From: Trebonia sp964581815
Lineage (GTDB): Bacteria; Actinomycetota; Actinomycetes; Streptosporangiales; Streptosporangiaceae
NCBI GenBank assembly: GCA_964581815.1
Contig: CAZORE010000017.1
Coordinates: 1 to 64,000 of the forward strand
DNA length: 64,000 nucleotides
Direction: 5' to 3'
Shown here in pieces: positions 40,297 through 48,651 of the stretch; position 1 is the first letter of the stretch, and each line of letters opens with the position of its first letter. A program made the translations under genes and the position numbers. A model generated the notes under the pieces. It was not told where the DNA came from. It saw only the letters and a list, made by a program, of their open reading frames with translations, and did not search any database.

Positions 40297-41852
40297 GGGA
40301 TCAGCACTCCGGGGTTGAGTATTCCAGTGGGGTCGAGTGCGGACTTAAGGGCGCGGAGCATCGCGACGCCGACCGGCCCGACCTCGCGGGCCAGCCATGG
40401 CTTGTGGTCGGCGCCGACGCCGTGATGGTGGGTGATCGTGGCCCCGCAGTCGAGGATCGCGTCGCTGGCCATGGCCTTCGCGGCCTGCCACTGGCCAACG
40501 GGGTCTTCGGACTGCCGGGTGGCGACGGTGAAGTAGAGGGCGCAACCGGTCTCGTAGACGTGCGAGATATGGCACAGCACGAGGGTCCGCGCCCCAAGGG
40601 CGTCCGCGAGCGCCCCCTTCACCGCCTGGTAGACGCGGTCGCGGTTCGACCAGAACGTCGCTGTCTCGAGCGTCTCCACCAGCACGCCGGCGTCCAGCAT
40701 CGCATCGCGCAGGTACGGCGCGGCGAACCGGCCGGCGGCCCACTGCTGCCCGCGCTGCTCGCCGAGCGGCCGGCCGCCGAGTTCGCCGAGCGTATCGGCG
40801 ATCACCCGGCTGCGGCCCAGGGCGGCGGCGCCCTCATAGCCGACGATCATGAGGCATCCGCTGACCGGCTGCTCGGCGCCGATGCTGGTCTGGCTAGCCA
40901 GGTTCACGAAGGTCTCGGCCTCGTCGGACAGCCGCAGGACGGTGGGCCGCAGCTCGCGCTGCACGAGGTCGCGCATGGCGTCGGCGCCGGCGGTGAACGA
41001 CGGGAACGCCCATGCCTCGTACGCCTTCACCTCCGCCGCGGGCCGCACGCGGACGGTCACTTCGGTGATGACGCCGAGGGTGCCCTCGCTGCCGAGCATC
41101 GCCTCGCGCAGATCGGGGCCGGCCGCATTCGCCGGGGCGGAGCCTAGCCGCAGTTCGCCGATCGGCGTCGCGGCGCGGAGCCCGACGACGATCTCGTCGA
41201 AGCGCCCGTTGCCGCACGACGACTGGCCCGAGGAACGGGTCGCGGCGAAGCCGCCGATCGAGGCGAATTCAAACGACTGCGGGAAGTGGCCGAGGGTCAG
41301 CCCGTGCGCGGCGAGCAGCGCCTCGGCGGCCGGCCCCCGCACGCCGGGCTGAAGCGTGGCGATCATGGAGACCTCATCGACGGCGAGCAGCTGATCCATC
41401 CGCAGCAGGTCGAGGCTGATCACGCCGGCGTAACCCGCCCGGCAGGCCACGAGCCCGCCGACGACCGAGGTGCCGCCGCCGAACGGGACCACCGCGACAT
41501 GGTGGGCCACCGCCCAGGCGAGGACCGCTGCCACCTCGTCATGGGTGCGCGGGCGCACCACCGCATCCGGGGCGTCGGTGAGGTCACCGGCCCGGGCGCG
41601 AAGGAGGTCCGGGGTCGACTTGCCGCGCGTCCGGCGGCGGCGCGCCTGGTCGTCCGTGACGACCGCGTCGCCGGCGAGCACGCACCGCAAGGAGTCGAGG
41701 AGGCCGGCCGGCAGGCCCGTTTCGGGCAGCGAGACCGTCCCCGCCGCCGGGGTGTCGGCCGTCCCGATGGCCAAGTCGACAAGGCCGCGGGTCGCGTCCG
41801 GCAGCGGCGCCGCCAGAGCCGGGTCGCCCCATCGCTGGGGGTGCATCTCCAT
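40293..41852 (-). CDS. FAD-linked oxidase, alkyl-DHAP synthase-like
   Basis: This 519-residue flavoprotein of the VAO/PCMH fold carries the FAD-binding stretch 'DAVVRPRTHDEVAAVLAWAVAHHVAVVPFGGGTSVVGGL' (P-x-G-G-G-T) and, after the cap, 'FPQSFEFASIGGFAATRSSGQSSCGNGRFDEIVVGLRAATPIGEL'. 'AMLGSEGTLGVITEVTVRVRP' and the C-terminal 'DCGATITHHHGVGADHKPWLAREVGPVGVAMLRALKSALDPTGILNPGVLIP' complete it. The H-H-H-G-V-G segment is characteristic of alkyldihydroxyacetonephosphate synthases, which exchange the acyl group of acyl-DHAP for an alkyl. The Arg/Gly-rich 'RRRRTRGKSTPDLL' matches that branch. It is divergent from glpD and overlaps the lipid kinase, so it probably feeds ether-type or modified glycerolipids. 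Confidence 0.9.
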   Translation of the reverse strand: MEMHPQRWGDPALAAPLPDATRGLVDLAIGTADTPAAGTVSLPETGLPAGLLDSLRCVLAGDAVVTDDQARRRRTRGKSTPDLLRARAGDLTDAPDAVVRPRTHDEVAAVLAWAVAHHVAVVPFGGGTSVVGGLVACRAGYAGVISLDLLRMDQLLAVDEVSMIATLQPGVRGPAAEALLAAHGLTLGHFPQSFEFASIGGFAATRSSGQSSCGNGRFDEIVVGLRAATPIGELRLGSAPANAAGPDLREAMLGSEGTLGVITEVTVRVRPAAEVKAYEAWAFPSFTAGADAMRDLVQRELRPTVLRLSDEAETFVNLASQTSIGAEQPVSGCLMIVGYEGAAALGRSRVIADTLGELGGRPLGEQRGQQWAAGRFAAPYLRDAMLDAGVLVETLETATFWSNRDRVYQAVKGALADALGARTLVLCHISHVYETGCALYFTVATRQSEDPVGQWQAAKAMASDAILDCGATITHHHGVGADHKPWLAREVGPVGVAMLRALKSALDPTGILNPGVLIP

Positions 41853-41941
41853 GAGCCTAGAGTTGCATACGACGTTATCCTGCAACAGCAAGCGGGCCCC
41901 GACGCTGAACCCGTGCGGCTTGTGGAGAGGTGCCTTACGTC

Positions 41942-43456
41942 ATGCCCGGTCCCTCGGACGCGCGCATCACGGCCGGCCTGGCTGACCTGCCGGCGCGGGT
42001 CGACGTCCTGGTGATCGGGCTCGGTGTCACGGGAGCCGGCGTCGCCGTGGACGCGGCGGCCCGGGGACTTTCCGTACTCGCCGTGGAAGCCCGCGATGTC
42101 GCCTTCGGCACCTCGCGCTGGTCAAGCAAGCTGGTGCACGGCGGGCTGCGCTATCTCGCTTCCGGCCAGGTGGGGATCGCCTACGAGAGCGCGGTGGAAC
42201 GGGGAATCCTGCTGCAGCGCACCGCGCCGCACCTGGTCCGGCCGATGCCGATGCTCGTGCCGCTGACCAGCAATGTCTCCACGCCGCAGGCGATGCTCAC
42301 CGCGGCCGGGATCCAGGCCGGCGACCTGCTCCGGATGGCGGCGCGGACCAGCGCGCACGTGCTTCCGCGTCCCCGGCGCGTCCCTGCGCAGCACGCGTTG
42401 CGGTGGGTTCCGGCGCTGCGCCGCGTGGGGCTGCGCGGCGCGCTGCTGTACTGGGATGGCCAGCTGGAGGACGACGCGCGCCTGGTCACCTGCCTGGCTC
42501 GCACCGCAGCGGCGCACGGCGCGGTCGTGCGGACGCGGGCGCGGGTCACCGTCACGACTGGCACGGGCGCCACGCTGCGCGACGAGCTCACCGGGAGCAC
42601 CCGTGAGGTCGCGGCCAGGGCCGTCATCAATGCGGCCGGCGTGTGGGCCGGCCAGCTCGCCAGCGACATCCGGCTGCGCCCGAGCAGAGGCACCCACCTC
42701 GTCCTGCGCGGTGAGACGCTTCCGGGCCTCGGGGCCGCGTTCACGGTGCCGGTGCCTGGCTCGGCCAGCCGCTGGATCTTCGCCCTCCCGCAGTCCGACG
42801 GGACGATCTTCATCGGCCTCACCGACGAGGCGGTCGAGGGCGACGTGCCTGACGTGCCCGAGCCCACCGAGGCCGACATCGACTTCCTGCTGAACGTCGT
42901 GAGCGCGTCCCTGGAACATCCGCTGCGCCGCGGCGATGTCGTCGGCGCGTTCGCCGGCCTGCGTCCGCTTCTCGCCGCGGAGGGGCACACGGCCGACCTT
43001 TCCCGCAAGCATGCCGTGCTCACCTCGGCGAACGGTGTTGTCACCGTCGTCGGCGGGAAGCTCACCACCTACCGTCGCATGGCGCAAGACGCGGTTGACG
43101 CCACGGGCGTTGCCGCCGGCCCGAGTCCCACCGCGGACCTGCCGCTGCTGGGTGCCGCGCCGGCCGAGGAACTCGCCCGCGTCGACGCCCCCGCCCGGCT
43201 GGTCAGGCGGTTCGGCACCGAAGCGCCGTTCGTGCTGGCCACCGCCCGCGCGGTCAGCGGGTTGCCGGATCAGGAACTGCTGTCACCGGGGCCGCGCGGC
43301 GTGACCCTCGCCGAGCTCATCTTCGGGGTGACTCATGAAGGGGCGCTCAGTGCCGACGACCTGCTCGACCGGCGGACCCGCCTCGGACTGGTGCCCGCCG
43401 ACCGCGTTGACGCGCTCGCGCTGGCGAACCGGGCACTGGAGATCGCCGGCGCCTGA
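41942..43456 (+). CDS. glpD: Glycerol-3-phosphate dehydrogenase (FAD)
   Basis: This enzyme oxidises sn-glycerol 3-phosphate to dihydroxyacetone phosphate and passes electrons to the quinone pool. The roughly 504-residue protein has the FAD motif 'VDVLVIGLGVTGAGVAVDAAARGLSVLAVEARDVAFGTSRWSSKLVHGGLRYLASGQVG', a hallmark of GlpD, plus 'LLYWDGQLEDDARLVTCLARTAAAHGA', 'AVINAAGVWAGQLA', 'RPSRGTHLVL', 'IFIGLTDEAVEGD', 'FAGLRPLLAAEGHTADLSRKHAV' and 'VVGGKLTTYRRMAQDAVD'. The helical C-terminal domain follows. ATG at 41942 is preferred over GTG at 41930 because GGAGAGG lies about 11 nt upstream. It is divergent from the alkyl-DHAP-synthase-like gene and shares its substrate pool (DHAP). Confidence 0.95.
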   Translation: MPGPSDARITAGLADLPARVDVLVIGLGVTGAGVAVDAAARGLSVLAVEARDVAFGTSRWSSKLVHGGLRYLASGQVGIAYESAVERGILLQRTAPHLVRPMPMLVPLTSNVSTPQAMLTAAGIQAGDLLRMAARTSAHVLPRPRRVPAQHALRWVPALRRVGLRGALLYWDGQLEDDARLVTCLARTAAAHGAVVRTRARVTVTTGTGATLRDELTGSTREVAARAVINAAGVWAGQLASDIRLRPSRGTHLVLRGETLPGLGAAFTVPVPGSASRWIFALPQSDGTIFIGLTDEAVEGDVPDVPEPTEADIDFLLNVVSASLEHPLRRGDVVGAFAGLRPLLAAEGHTADLSRKHAVLTSANGVVTVVGGKLTTYRRMAQDAVDATGVAAGPSPTADLPLLGAAPAEELARVDAPARLVRRFGTEAPFVLATARAVSGLPDQELLSPGPRGVTLAELIFGVTHEGALSADDLLDRRTRLGLVPADRVDALALANRALEIAGA

Positions 43457-43482
43457 CCCACGGCCGGCGCGGGGCCCGCGGG

Positions 43483-44124
43483 TCAGAAGCCGATGGCCGC
43501 GCGCAAGAGCAGCACGGTGCCGCGCCCCGGCTGGTATTCGGCGTTGAGTATGAGCAGCCGGTTGACGGCGCTCGGCACTCCGTAAGCCTCGAGGGCGCGG
43601 GCGTTCTCCAGCGGGAGGGCGTGCTCGTCGACGCGGCGCAGCGCGGCGCTCAGGTCGGGGACCACCTTCTGCGCCCCGACGACCCAGATCGCGCGGGCGG
43701 CGCCGCCGGCGTAGCCGGGCAGCTGGCTGCCGCTGGCCGAGGCGGTCACCAGGGAGCCGGTCTCGGTGACCGCGGCGACGCTGCCGACGATGACGTCCGG
43801 GCTGGCGAGCAGCCGCCGGAACTCATCGGGCTGGGCGTCGCGGTCGATAGCGAGGGCGCGCGGCTTGACGGCCTGGTACCGGCCGCTGGCGTTGACGTCC
43901 GCTTCGATGCCGGACAGCCGCAGGGTCTCGCTCGCCACGGTGAGCACGCTGGCGCCCGCGGGGATCAGCTCCGCGACACGGGCCCGCGCCGCGGCGGCGT
44001 CGTCGAGGATCTCGGCGGTGAAGCCGTGCGCCGTCAGCGCGGCGGCCGCCCGCTCCAGGCGCTGCGCGGGCGCCGGATCGGTGAACGGCGTCTCGACGGC
44101 CTGCGGAGTCGGGATGGTGGTCAT
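43483..44124 (-). CDS. LUD-domain protein (LutC-like)
   Basis: This 213-residue protein of the LUD (lactate utilisation) domain family shows the alpha/beta pattern of the 5-formyltetrahydrofolate cyclo-ligase-related superfamily: 'LTAHGFTAEILDDAAAARARVAELIPAGASVLTVASETLRLSGIEADV', 'PDVIVGSVAAVTETGSLVTASASGSQLPGYAGGAARAIWVVGAQKVVPDLSAALRRVDEHALPLENARA'. The motif T-E-T-G-S-L and the 'GAQKVVPDLSAALRRVDEHALPLE' block are well conserved in the family. It has no partner LutA or LutB here, so it is a stand-alone member with unknown substrate. It is divergent from the SigJ-type sigma factor. Confidence 0.9.
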   Translation of the reverse strand: MTTIPTPQAVETPFTDPAPAQRLERAAAALTAHGFTAEILDDAAAARARVAELIPAGASVLTVASETLRLSGIEADVNASGRYQAVKPRALAIDRDAQPDEFRRLLASPDVIVGSVAAVTETGSLVTASASGSQLPGYAGGAARAIWVVGAQKVVPDLSAALRRVDEHALPLENARALEAYGVPSAVNRLLILNAEYQPGRGTVLLLRAAIGF

Positions 44125-44224
44125 GGTGCCTCCCTGGCTGGGTGGTGGCGCGGCGGCCGCGGCGGCCGGGCCTCTCGTCCCGCGGCCCGCCCGCTCACAG
44201 GGGACGATGTGCTTACAGCACTAC

Positions 44225-44302
44225 GACAAGACGACCGCCGCGAACGTCAGGCGGCCCGGCTCCGCACATTCCGGCCCTCACATTCCGGTGCGCCGTCTTG
44301 TC
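44225..44302. promoter_or_regulatory. Promoter region of SigJ-type gene with inverted and direct repeats
   Basis: GACAAGACG (44225-44233) and CGTCTTGTC (44294-44302) form a perfect 9-bp inverted repeat. Between them CACATTCCGG occurs twice (44265-44274 and 44279-44288), 14 bp apart. The set lies between the LUD gene and the sigma gene and probably holds both promoters and a regulator site. Confidence 0.5.
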
Positions 44303-44345
44303 ATACGGGTGCGGACAGTCGCGACGATGAGGAGCCGCCGGCATC

Positions 44346-45299
44346 ATGAGCACTCCATCCCAGGCCGGACACGGCGGCACCGCGCCGGACCTGGACGCGG
44401 TGATGAGCGAGCGGCGGCAGCTGGTCAACCTCACCTACCGGTTGCTCGGCTCGCTGGCCGAGGCGGAGGACGCCGTGCAGGAGACCTACGCCCGCTGGTA
44501 CGCCATGCCCGCGCCGCAGCGGGCGGAGATCGAGTCGCCCGGCGCCTGGCTGACCACGGTCGCCAGCCGCATCTGCCTCAACGTGCTCGGCTCGGCCCGC
44601 GCCCGGCGGGAGACGTACGTGGGCGAGTGGATCCCCGAGCCGCTGCCCGCCGGGCCGGAGTGGCCTGGCAGCCGGGCGGGCGGCCTGGCAGGCGACATGG
44701 CCGGCGACCCCGCCGACCGGGTCACGCTTGATGAGTCGGTGAGCATGGCCTTCCTTGTCCTGCTCGAGTCGATGACCCCGGCCGAGCGCGTCGCGTTCAT
44801 CCTGCACGACGTGTTCCGCTACCCGTTCGCCGAGGTGGCCGAGATCGTCGGGCGCACCCCGGCGGCGTGCCGGCAGCTGGCCTCCTCCGCTCGCCGCCGC
44901 GTCCGCGCGGCGCAGCCGCCCGCGAGCACGGCGAAGTCCAGGCAGGCCGCCGTCGTCCGCGCCTTCAAGGTGGCCTGGGAGGCCCGGGACATCAACGCCC
45001 TCGTTCGGCTGCTCGACCCCGATGCCACGGCGGTTGCCGACAGCGGCGGCCGCGCCCTCGCCTTCCTTGATCCCATCGAGGGCGGCGAGCAGATCGCGCG
45101 CGCCTGGATGGAGCTCGCCGGGCGGGCGCCGGCCGGCATGGGGTTCCTTGAGCGCACGGTCAACGGGCAGCCGGGCCTGGTGACCGAGCAGGACGGCCGT
45201 ATCGTGACGGTCTTCGCGTTCGAGGTCGCCGGCGACCTGATCAGGCACATCTGGGTGGTGCGCAACCCGGACAAGCTCCGCCCCTGGACGGCCGGCTAA
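44346..45299 (+). CDS. ECF sigma factor, SigJ/ECF41 type
   Basis: This 317-residue sigma factor has region 2 ('RRQLVNLTYRLLGSLAEAEDAVQETYARWYAM', with the D-A-V-Q-E motif that binds RNA polymerase) and region 4 ('LLESMTPAERVAFILHDVFRYPFAEVAEIVGRTPAACRQLASSARRRVRA'). A C-terminal SnoaL-like domain of about 115 residues follows ('VVRAFKVAWEARDINALVRLLDPDATAVADSGGR'). This is the ECF41/SigJ layout, in which the C-terminal domain controls activity instead of a separate anti-sigma factor. It starts about 20 bp after the second CACATTCCGG promoter element set. The neighbouring FAD/NAD oxidoreductase downstream is a likely target or partner, as in many ECF41 loci. Confidence 0.93.
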   Translation: MSTPSQAGHGGTAPDLDAVMSERRQLVNLTYRLLGSLAEAEDAVQETYARWYAMPAPQRAEIESPGAWLTTVASRICLNVLGSARARRETYVGEWIPEPLPAGPEWPGSRAGGLAGDMAGDPADRVTLDESVSMAFLVLLESMTPAERVAFILHDVFRYPFAEVAEIVGRTPAACRQLASSARRRVRAAQPPASTAKSRQAAVVRAFKVAWEARDINALVRLLDPDATAVADSGGRALAFLDPIEGGEQIARAWMELAGRAPAGMGFLERTVNGQPGLVTEQDGRIVTVFAFEVAGDLIRHIWVVRNPDKLRPWTAG

Positions 45300-45337
45300 C
45301 GTGACCGCAGGCAACCGGCGGGCGGGGAAGAGTGAAC

Positions 45338-46486
45338 ATGGACGAGTCGCGGCAGGTCTACGTCATCGGCGGCGGCCCGGCCGGGCTGGCCGCCGCGGCT
45401 GAGCTGCGCCGCCGCGGGATGCACCCGGTGATCCTGGAACGCGGCGAGCAGGTGGGGACCAGCTGGCGCGCGGGCTACGACCGGCTGCACTTGCACACCG
45501 TGCGCGGCCTGTCCGGCTTGCCGGGCTACGCGATCCCCCGGGACGCGGGCCGCTGGCCGTCCAGGGACGCCGTGCTCGATTACCTGGAACGCTACCGGGC
45601 CGAGCATAAGCTGGAGGTCCGCGGGCGCACCGAGGCGGAGCGGATAGCGGCCGCGGAACCGGGCGACGGTGACGGCATCCGGTGGGTGATTCACACCACG
45701 GCGGGCGAGCGCCTCCCGGCCCGGTCGGTCGTGGTCGCGACCGGCAATGCCAACCTGCCCTACGTGCCGGACCTGCCGGGACTTGACTCGTATGCCGGCC
45801 AGCTGCGGCACGCGCGGGAGTACCGCAACCCGGCCCCGTTCGCCGGGCTCGACGTGCTCGTGATCGGCGTGGGCAACAGCGGTTCCGAGATCGCTACCGA
45901 CCTGGCCGAGGGCGGCGCCGGCCGGGTGTGGATCGCGGTGCGGACCCCGCCGCAGATCGTCAGGCGCGACACGGGCGGTTGGCCCGCGCACGCCACCGGC
46001 ATCCTGGTCAGCCGGCTGCCCGCGGCGCTGGTGGACCCGGTCGCCCGGCTGCAGCAGCGGCTCACGGTCCCCGACCTGACCGCCTACGGCATTCCCCGGC
46101 CGGATGACGGCCTGCTCACGCGCGTCCGGCGCACCGGGGAGGTGCCCCTGCAGGACGTGGGGTTCATCGGCGCGGTGCGCCGCCGCGCGGTGACGCCGGT
46201 CGCGGCGGTGACCGGGTTCGCGGGCGACCAGGTCTTGCTGGCGGACGGATCGGCCATCGCCGCCCAGGCGGTGATCGCGGCGACCGGCTACCGCCGCGGG
46301 CTGGAGAAGATGGTCGGCCACCTGGGGGTGCTCGACGCGAGCGGCCTGCCCAAGGTCCACGACGGCCCGCCCGCCGCCCCCGGCCTGTTCTTCCTCGGGT
46401 ACACCATCTCCCTGCGGGGCATGCTGCGCGACATCGCCGCCGCCGCGCGACGGGTCGCGCCCGCGGTGGCCCGCGATTACCCGTGA
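45338..46486 (+). CDS. NAD(P)/FAD-dependent monooxygenase-like oxidoreductase
   Basis: This 382-residue flavoprotein has two Rossmann motifs. FAD is bound by 'VYVIGGGPAGLAAAAELRRRGMHPVILERGEQVGTSWRAGYDRLHLHTVRGLSGLPG' and NADP by 'LDVLVIGVGNSGSEIATDLAEGGAGRVWIAVRTPP'. 'SVVVATGNANLPYVPDLPG' links them, and 'AVIAATGYRRGLEKM' is the ATG motif. The layout resembles YUCCA/CzcO-type flavin monooxygenases. ATG at 45338 has GGGGAAG about 7 nt upstream. It follows the SigJ-type gene by 38 bp, so it may be in the same operon; ECF41 sigma genes are typically linked to such oxidoreductases. Its 3' end overlaps the opposite-strand MFS gene by 10 bp. Confidence 0.9.
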   Translation: MDESRQVYVIGGGPAGLAAAAELRRRGMHPVILERGEQVGTSWRAGYDRLHLHTVRGLSGLPGYAIPRDAGRWPSRDAVLDYLERYRAEHKLEVRGRTEAERIAAAEPGDGDGIRWVIHTTAGERLPARSVVVATGNANLPYVPDLPGLDSYAGQLRHAREYRNPAPFAGLDVLVIGVGNSGSEIATDLAEGGAGRVWIAVRTPPQIVRRDTGGWPAHATGILVSRLPAALVDPVARLQQRLTVPDLTAYGIPRPDDGLLTRVRRTGEVPLQDVGFIGAVRRRAVTPVAAVTGFAGDQVLLADGSAIAAQAVIAATGYRRGLEKMVGHLGVLDASGLPKVHDGPPAAPGLFFLGYTISLRGMLRDIAAAARRVAPAVARDYP

Positions 46487-47766
46487 TCGCCGCCGGGCGA
46501 ACGGGTTACTGACGGGGCGGGTGTCAAGGCCGTACCGTCCGCTGCGGCGGTCTCGCGCGTAACTCCCCGCCCGGCCGGCTCCCGCGATACCCGCAGGCCG
46601 GTCACGGCCAGCACCGCCATGACGGCGGCGGCCGCCGCGGCCACCGCGAAGCCGCCGTGCGCGCCGCCGGCGTCCACCGCCCAGCCGGCCACCGCCGCGG
46701 CGCCGGCCGAGCCGACCGCGCTGGCCGAGCCCAGCCAGACGAACGCCTGGGTGAGCACGGCCCGGTGCACCGCCGATTCGGCAATGACCGTGCAGGTGAC
46801 CAGGATCAAGGGGACCGCCAGCCCGGTCAGCGCGACATCGAAGCCCAGCTCGAGCGGCGAGCCGGCCACGAGCAACGGCAGGCAGCCGAACGCGAGGCCC
46901 GCCGTGACCAGCGCTAGTTGCACCCGCGGCGGCGTGCGCCACCGGCGCACCCCGTACACCCAGCCAGCGAGCAGGCTGGCGCAACTGGACACCGTGAACA
47001 GCAAAGCGGCCGTGCCCGCCGCGCCGTGCTCGACCGCGAACGCGGTCACCGCGATCGGCATGGCGCCGAAGAACCCGCCGATGGCCAGGTTCACGCCGAT
47101 CAGGACCGCGAATCCGGGTCGCAGCAGCGAGCGGCCCGCGCGATGAGGCTCAGCCGCCCCGCAGGCCGGCGGCGCGGTGCGGCGCTGCGCGGCAAAGCAC
47201 AACCCGCCGGCTACCACCAAGGTAGCGGCGAGCACCGTGCCGGCCGCCGGGTACCCGCTGGTGCCGAGGATGCTGACCAGGACCGGGCCGGCCAGGTAGG
47301 CCGCCTCGTTGGCCAGCGCTTCGAGCGCGAACGCGGTGGGCAGCGCCGTGGCTCGCTCGTCAGGCAGCAGCGCTGCCCAGCGGGCCGCGGACAGCGCGCC
47401 GAGCTGGGGAATGGTCGCGCCGACCAGGACAGCGCCCGCCGTCATCAGCCAGTCAGGCCCGCCGGCGGCGACGAGGGCGAGCAGCGTGGCCACCGCCCCG
47501 GCGTGGGCCAGCAGCACGGGCGGCAGCACCCGGGTCTGGCCGAAGCGGTCGGTCAGCCGGGCCAGCTGCGGCCCGGCCGCCGCTTGGGCGACCGCGAACC
47601 CGCCGGTCACCAGCCCGGCCGCGGCGTAGGAGCCGGTGCTGGCGTGCACCAGCCAGACGATGCCCAGGCTCGTCATCGCGATGCCGACGCGGCCGACGGC
47701 CGCGGTGAGGAAGAAGGCAGCGGCACCCGGGCCGCGCAGCAAGGTGCGGTAAGACGCCGACGACAT
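46477..47766 (-). CDS. MFS transporter (probable exporter)
   Basis: This 429-residue protein has 12 predicted membrane helices, with the first pair 'AAAFFLTAAVGRVGIAMTSLGIVWLV' and 'AAAGLVTGGFAVAQAAAGPQLARLTDRFGQTRVLP'. The loop 'RLTDRFGQTRV' is the MFS motif A. The two halves are separated by a loop near 'RRTAPPACGAAEPHRAGRS'. It has the general form of DHA1-like efflux pumps. ATG at 47766 was chosen; in-frame upstream codons to 47802 would add a polar leader. Substrate unknown. Confidence 0.87.
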   Translation of the reverse strand: MSSASYRTLLRGPGAAAFFLTAAVGRVGIAMTSLGIVWLVHASTGSYAAAGLVTGGFAVAQAAAGPQLARLTDRFGQTRVLPPVLLAHAGAVATLLALVAAGGPDWLMTAGAVLVGATIPQLGALSAARWAALLPDERATALPTAFALEALANEAAYLAGPVLVSILGTSGYPAAGTVLAATLVVAGGLCFAAQRRTAPPACGAAEPHRAGRSLLRPGFAVLIGVNLAIGGFFGAMPIAVTAFAVEHGAAGTAALLFTVSSCASLLAGWVYGVRRWRTPPRVQLALVTAGLAFGCLPLLVAGSPLELGFDVALTGLAVPLILVTCTVIAESAVHRAVLTQAFVWLGSASAVGSAGAAAVAGWAVDAGGAHGGFAVAAAAAAVMAVLAVTGLRVSREPAGRGVTRETAAADGTALTPAPSVTRSPGGDHG

Positions 47767-48107
47767 GATGTGTCCCGTTCGCTGCCCGGCGGGGCGGACC
47801 ACCTGGGGTCGTCGGCGTCCAGAATTACCGACCCGTGGTTATCACCTGGAACCGTCCACTAGCGGCGCGGGGCGGGGACACGCACCCCACGCCGGCTCCA
47901 TCACCGGGCAGAAGCTTTAAAGCCGTCTCGGCTGATTGTGGTTGCTGAGACATGACGAGCGTATGCACCAAGGACGTGCCGTGTCCAGTCAGCGCCGCCA
48001 AGGCCGAAGGGGCCGCCAGGAAACAGCGAGATTCCCCAACCAATCTCTGGGCTCCGCCGTCTCTCACTGTGTCGGACATTGACACACGCACGGGGGAATG
48101 GGGAATC
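47767..48107. other. Gene-free divergent interval before the secreted protein
   Basis: These 341 bp contain no supported gene. Near the right end, TGTGTC (48068-48073) and GACACA (48081-48086) form a perfect 6-bp inverted repeat with a 7-bp spacer, about 22 bp upstream of the secreted-protein ATG. This is a probable operator or promoter element. The rest probably holds the two divergent promoters. Confidence 0.45.
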
Positions 48108-48647
48108 ATGAACCGGGGACGCATCACCTATTTCGCGGCAATCGTCACTCCAGTCGCGGTCGGCCTGGCTATCGTCTTGGCCGCGCAGAGCGGCGGCGCC
48201 GCCGCCAGCACCCGCGACACGGCCAGCGCCTCCGCCGCGCACGCGGCCACCAGGGCGCTGACCACGAGCGCGACCGCGCCCAAGTTCGTCCTGCTCGGCT
48301 GCGACAACGACACTGAAGTCGCTCCGTCGGCGATCAGCAACTGCGGGGACGGGGCCGCCGGGCTCACCCGCCTGCACTGGACGAGCTGGACCTCCCACCT
48401 GGCCAGCGGTTACGGCACGTACTACCTGAACGACTGCACGCCCACCTGCGTGGGCGGGCACTTCCACACCTACCACGCGCTCGTGGCCCTGTGGGGCAGC
48501 GCCGCGGTCAAGGGTCACCCGTCGGAGCGCAAGTACACCGAGATGACCCTCATCTTCACCGGGACGCGGCCGCCCTTCTACCAGGTGGTCAACGGCAAGA
48601 GCGTCATTACCCACCCGGTCACCCTGACCTTGCCGACCTTCCCGTGA
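48108..48647 (+). CDS. Small secreted protein, unknown
   Basis: The 179-residue protein starts with a hydrophobic signal ('GRITYFAAIVTPVAVGLAIVLAAQSGGAAAS') and is predicted to be secreted or anchored. The mature part is rich in aromatic residues and contains four Cys ('LLGCDNDTEV', 'ISNCGDG', 'YLNDCTPTCVGGHFHTYHALVALWG'), probably forming two disulfides. The 'C-x-x-x-C-x-G-G-x-F-H' block and W-rich strands suggest a compact beta-rich fold, but I do not recognise the family with certainty. ATG at 48108 has GGGGAA upstream. It converges on the membrane propeller gene 4 bp away. Confidence 0.75.
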   Translation: MNRGRITYFAAIVTPVAVGLAIVLAAQSGGAAASTRDTASASAAHAATRALTTSATAPKFVLLGCDNDTEVAPSAISNCGDGAAGLTRLHWTSWTSHLASGYGTYYLNDCTPTCVGGHFHTYHALVALWGSAAVKGHPSERKYTEMTLIFTGTRPPFYQVVNGKSVITHPVTLTLPTFP

Positions 48648-48651
48648 GCCG

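Noticed and set aside
41861..41895. Extra copy of the 16-bp motif near glpD (ttatcctgcaacagcaag)
   Set aside because: It shares only isolated words (TTATC, AACAGCAAG) in the wrong order and spacing.
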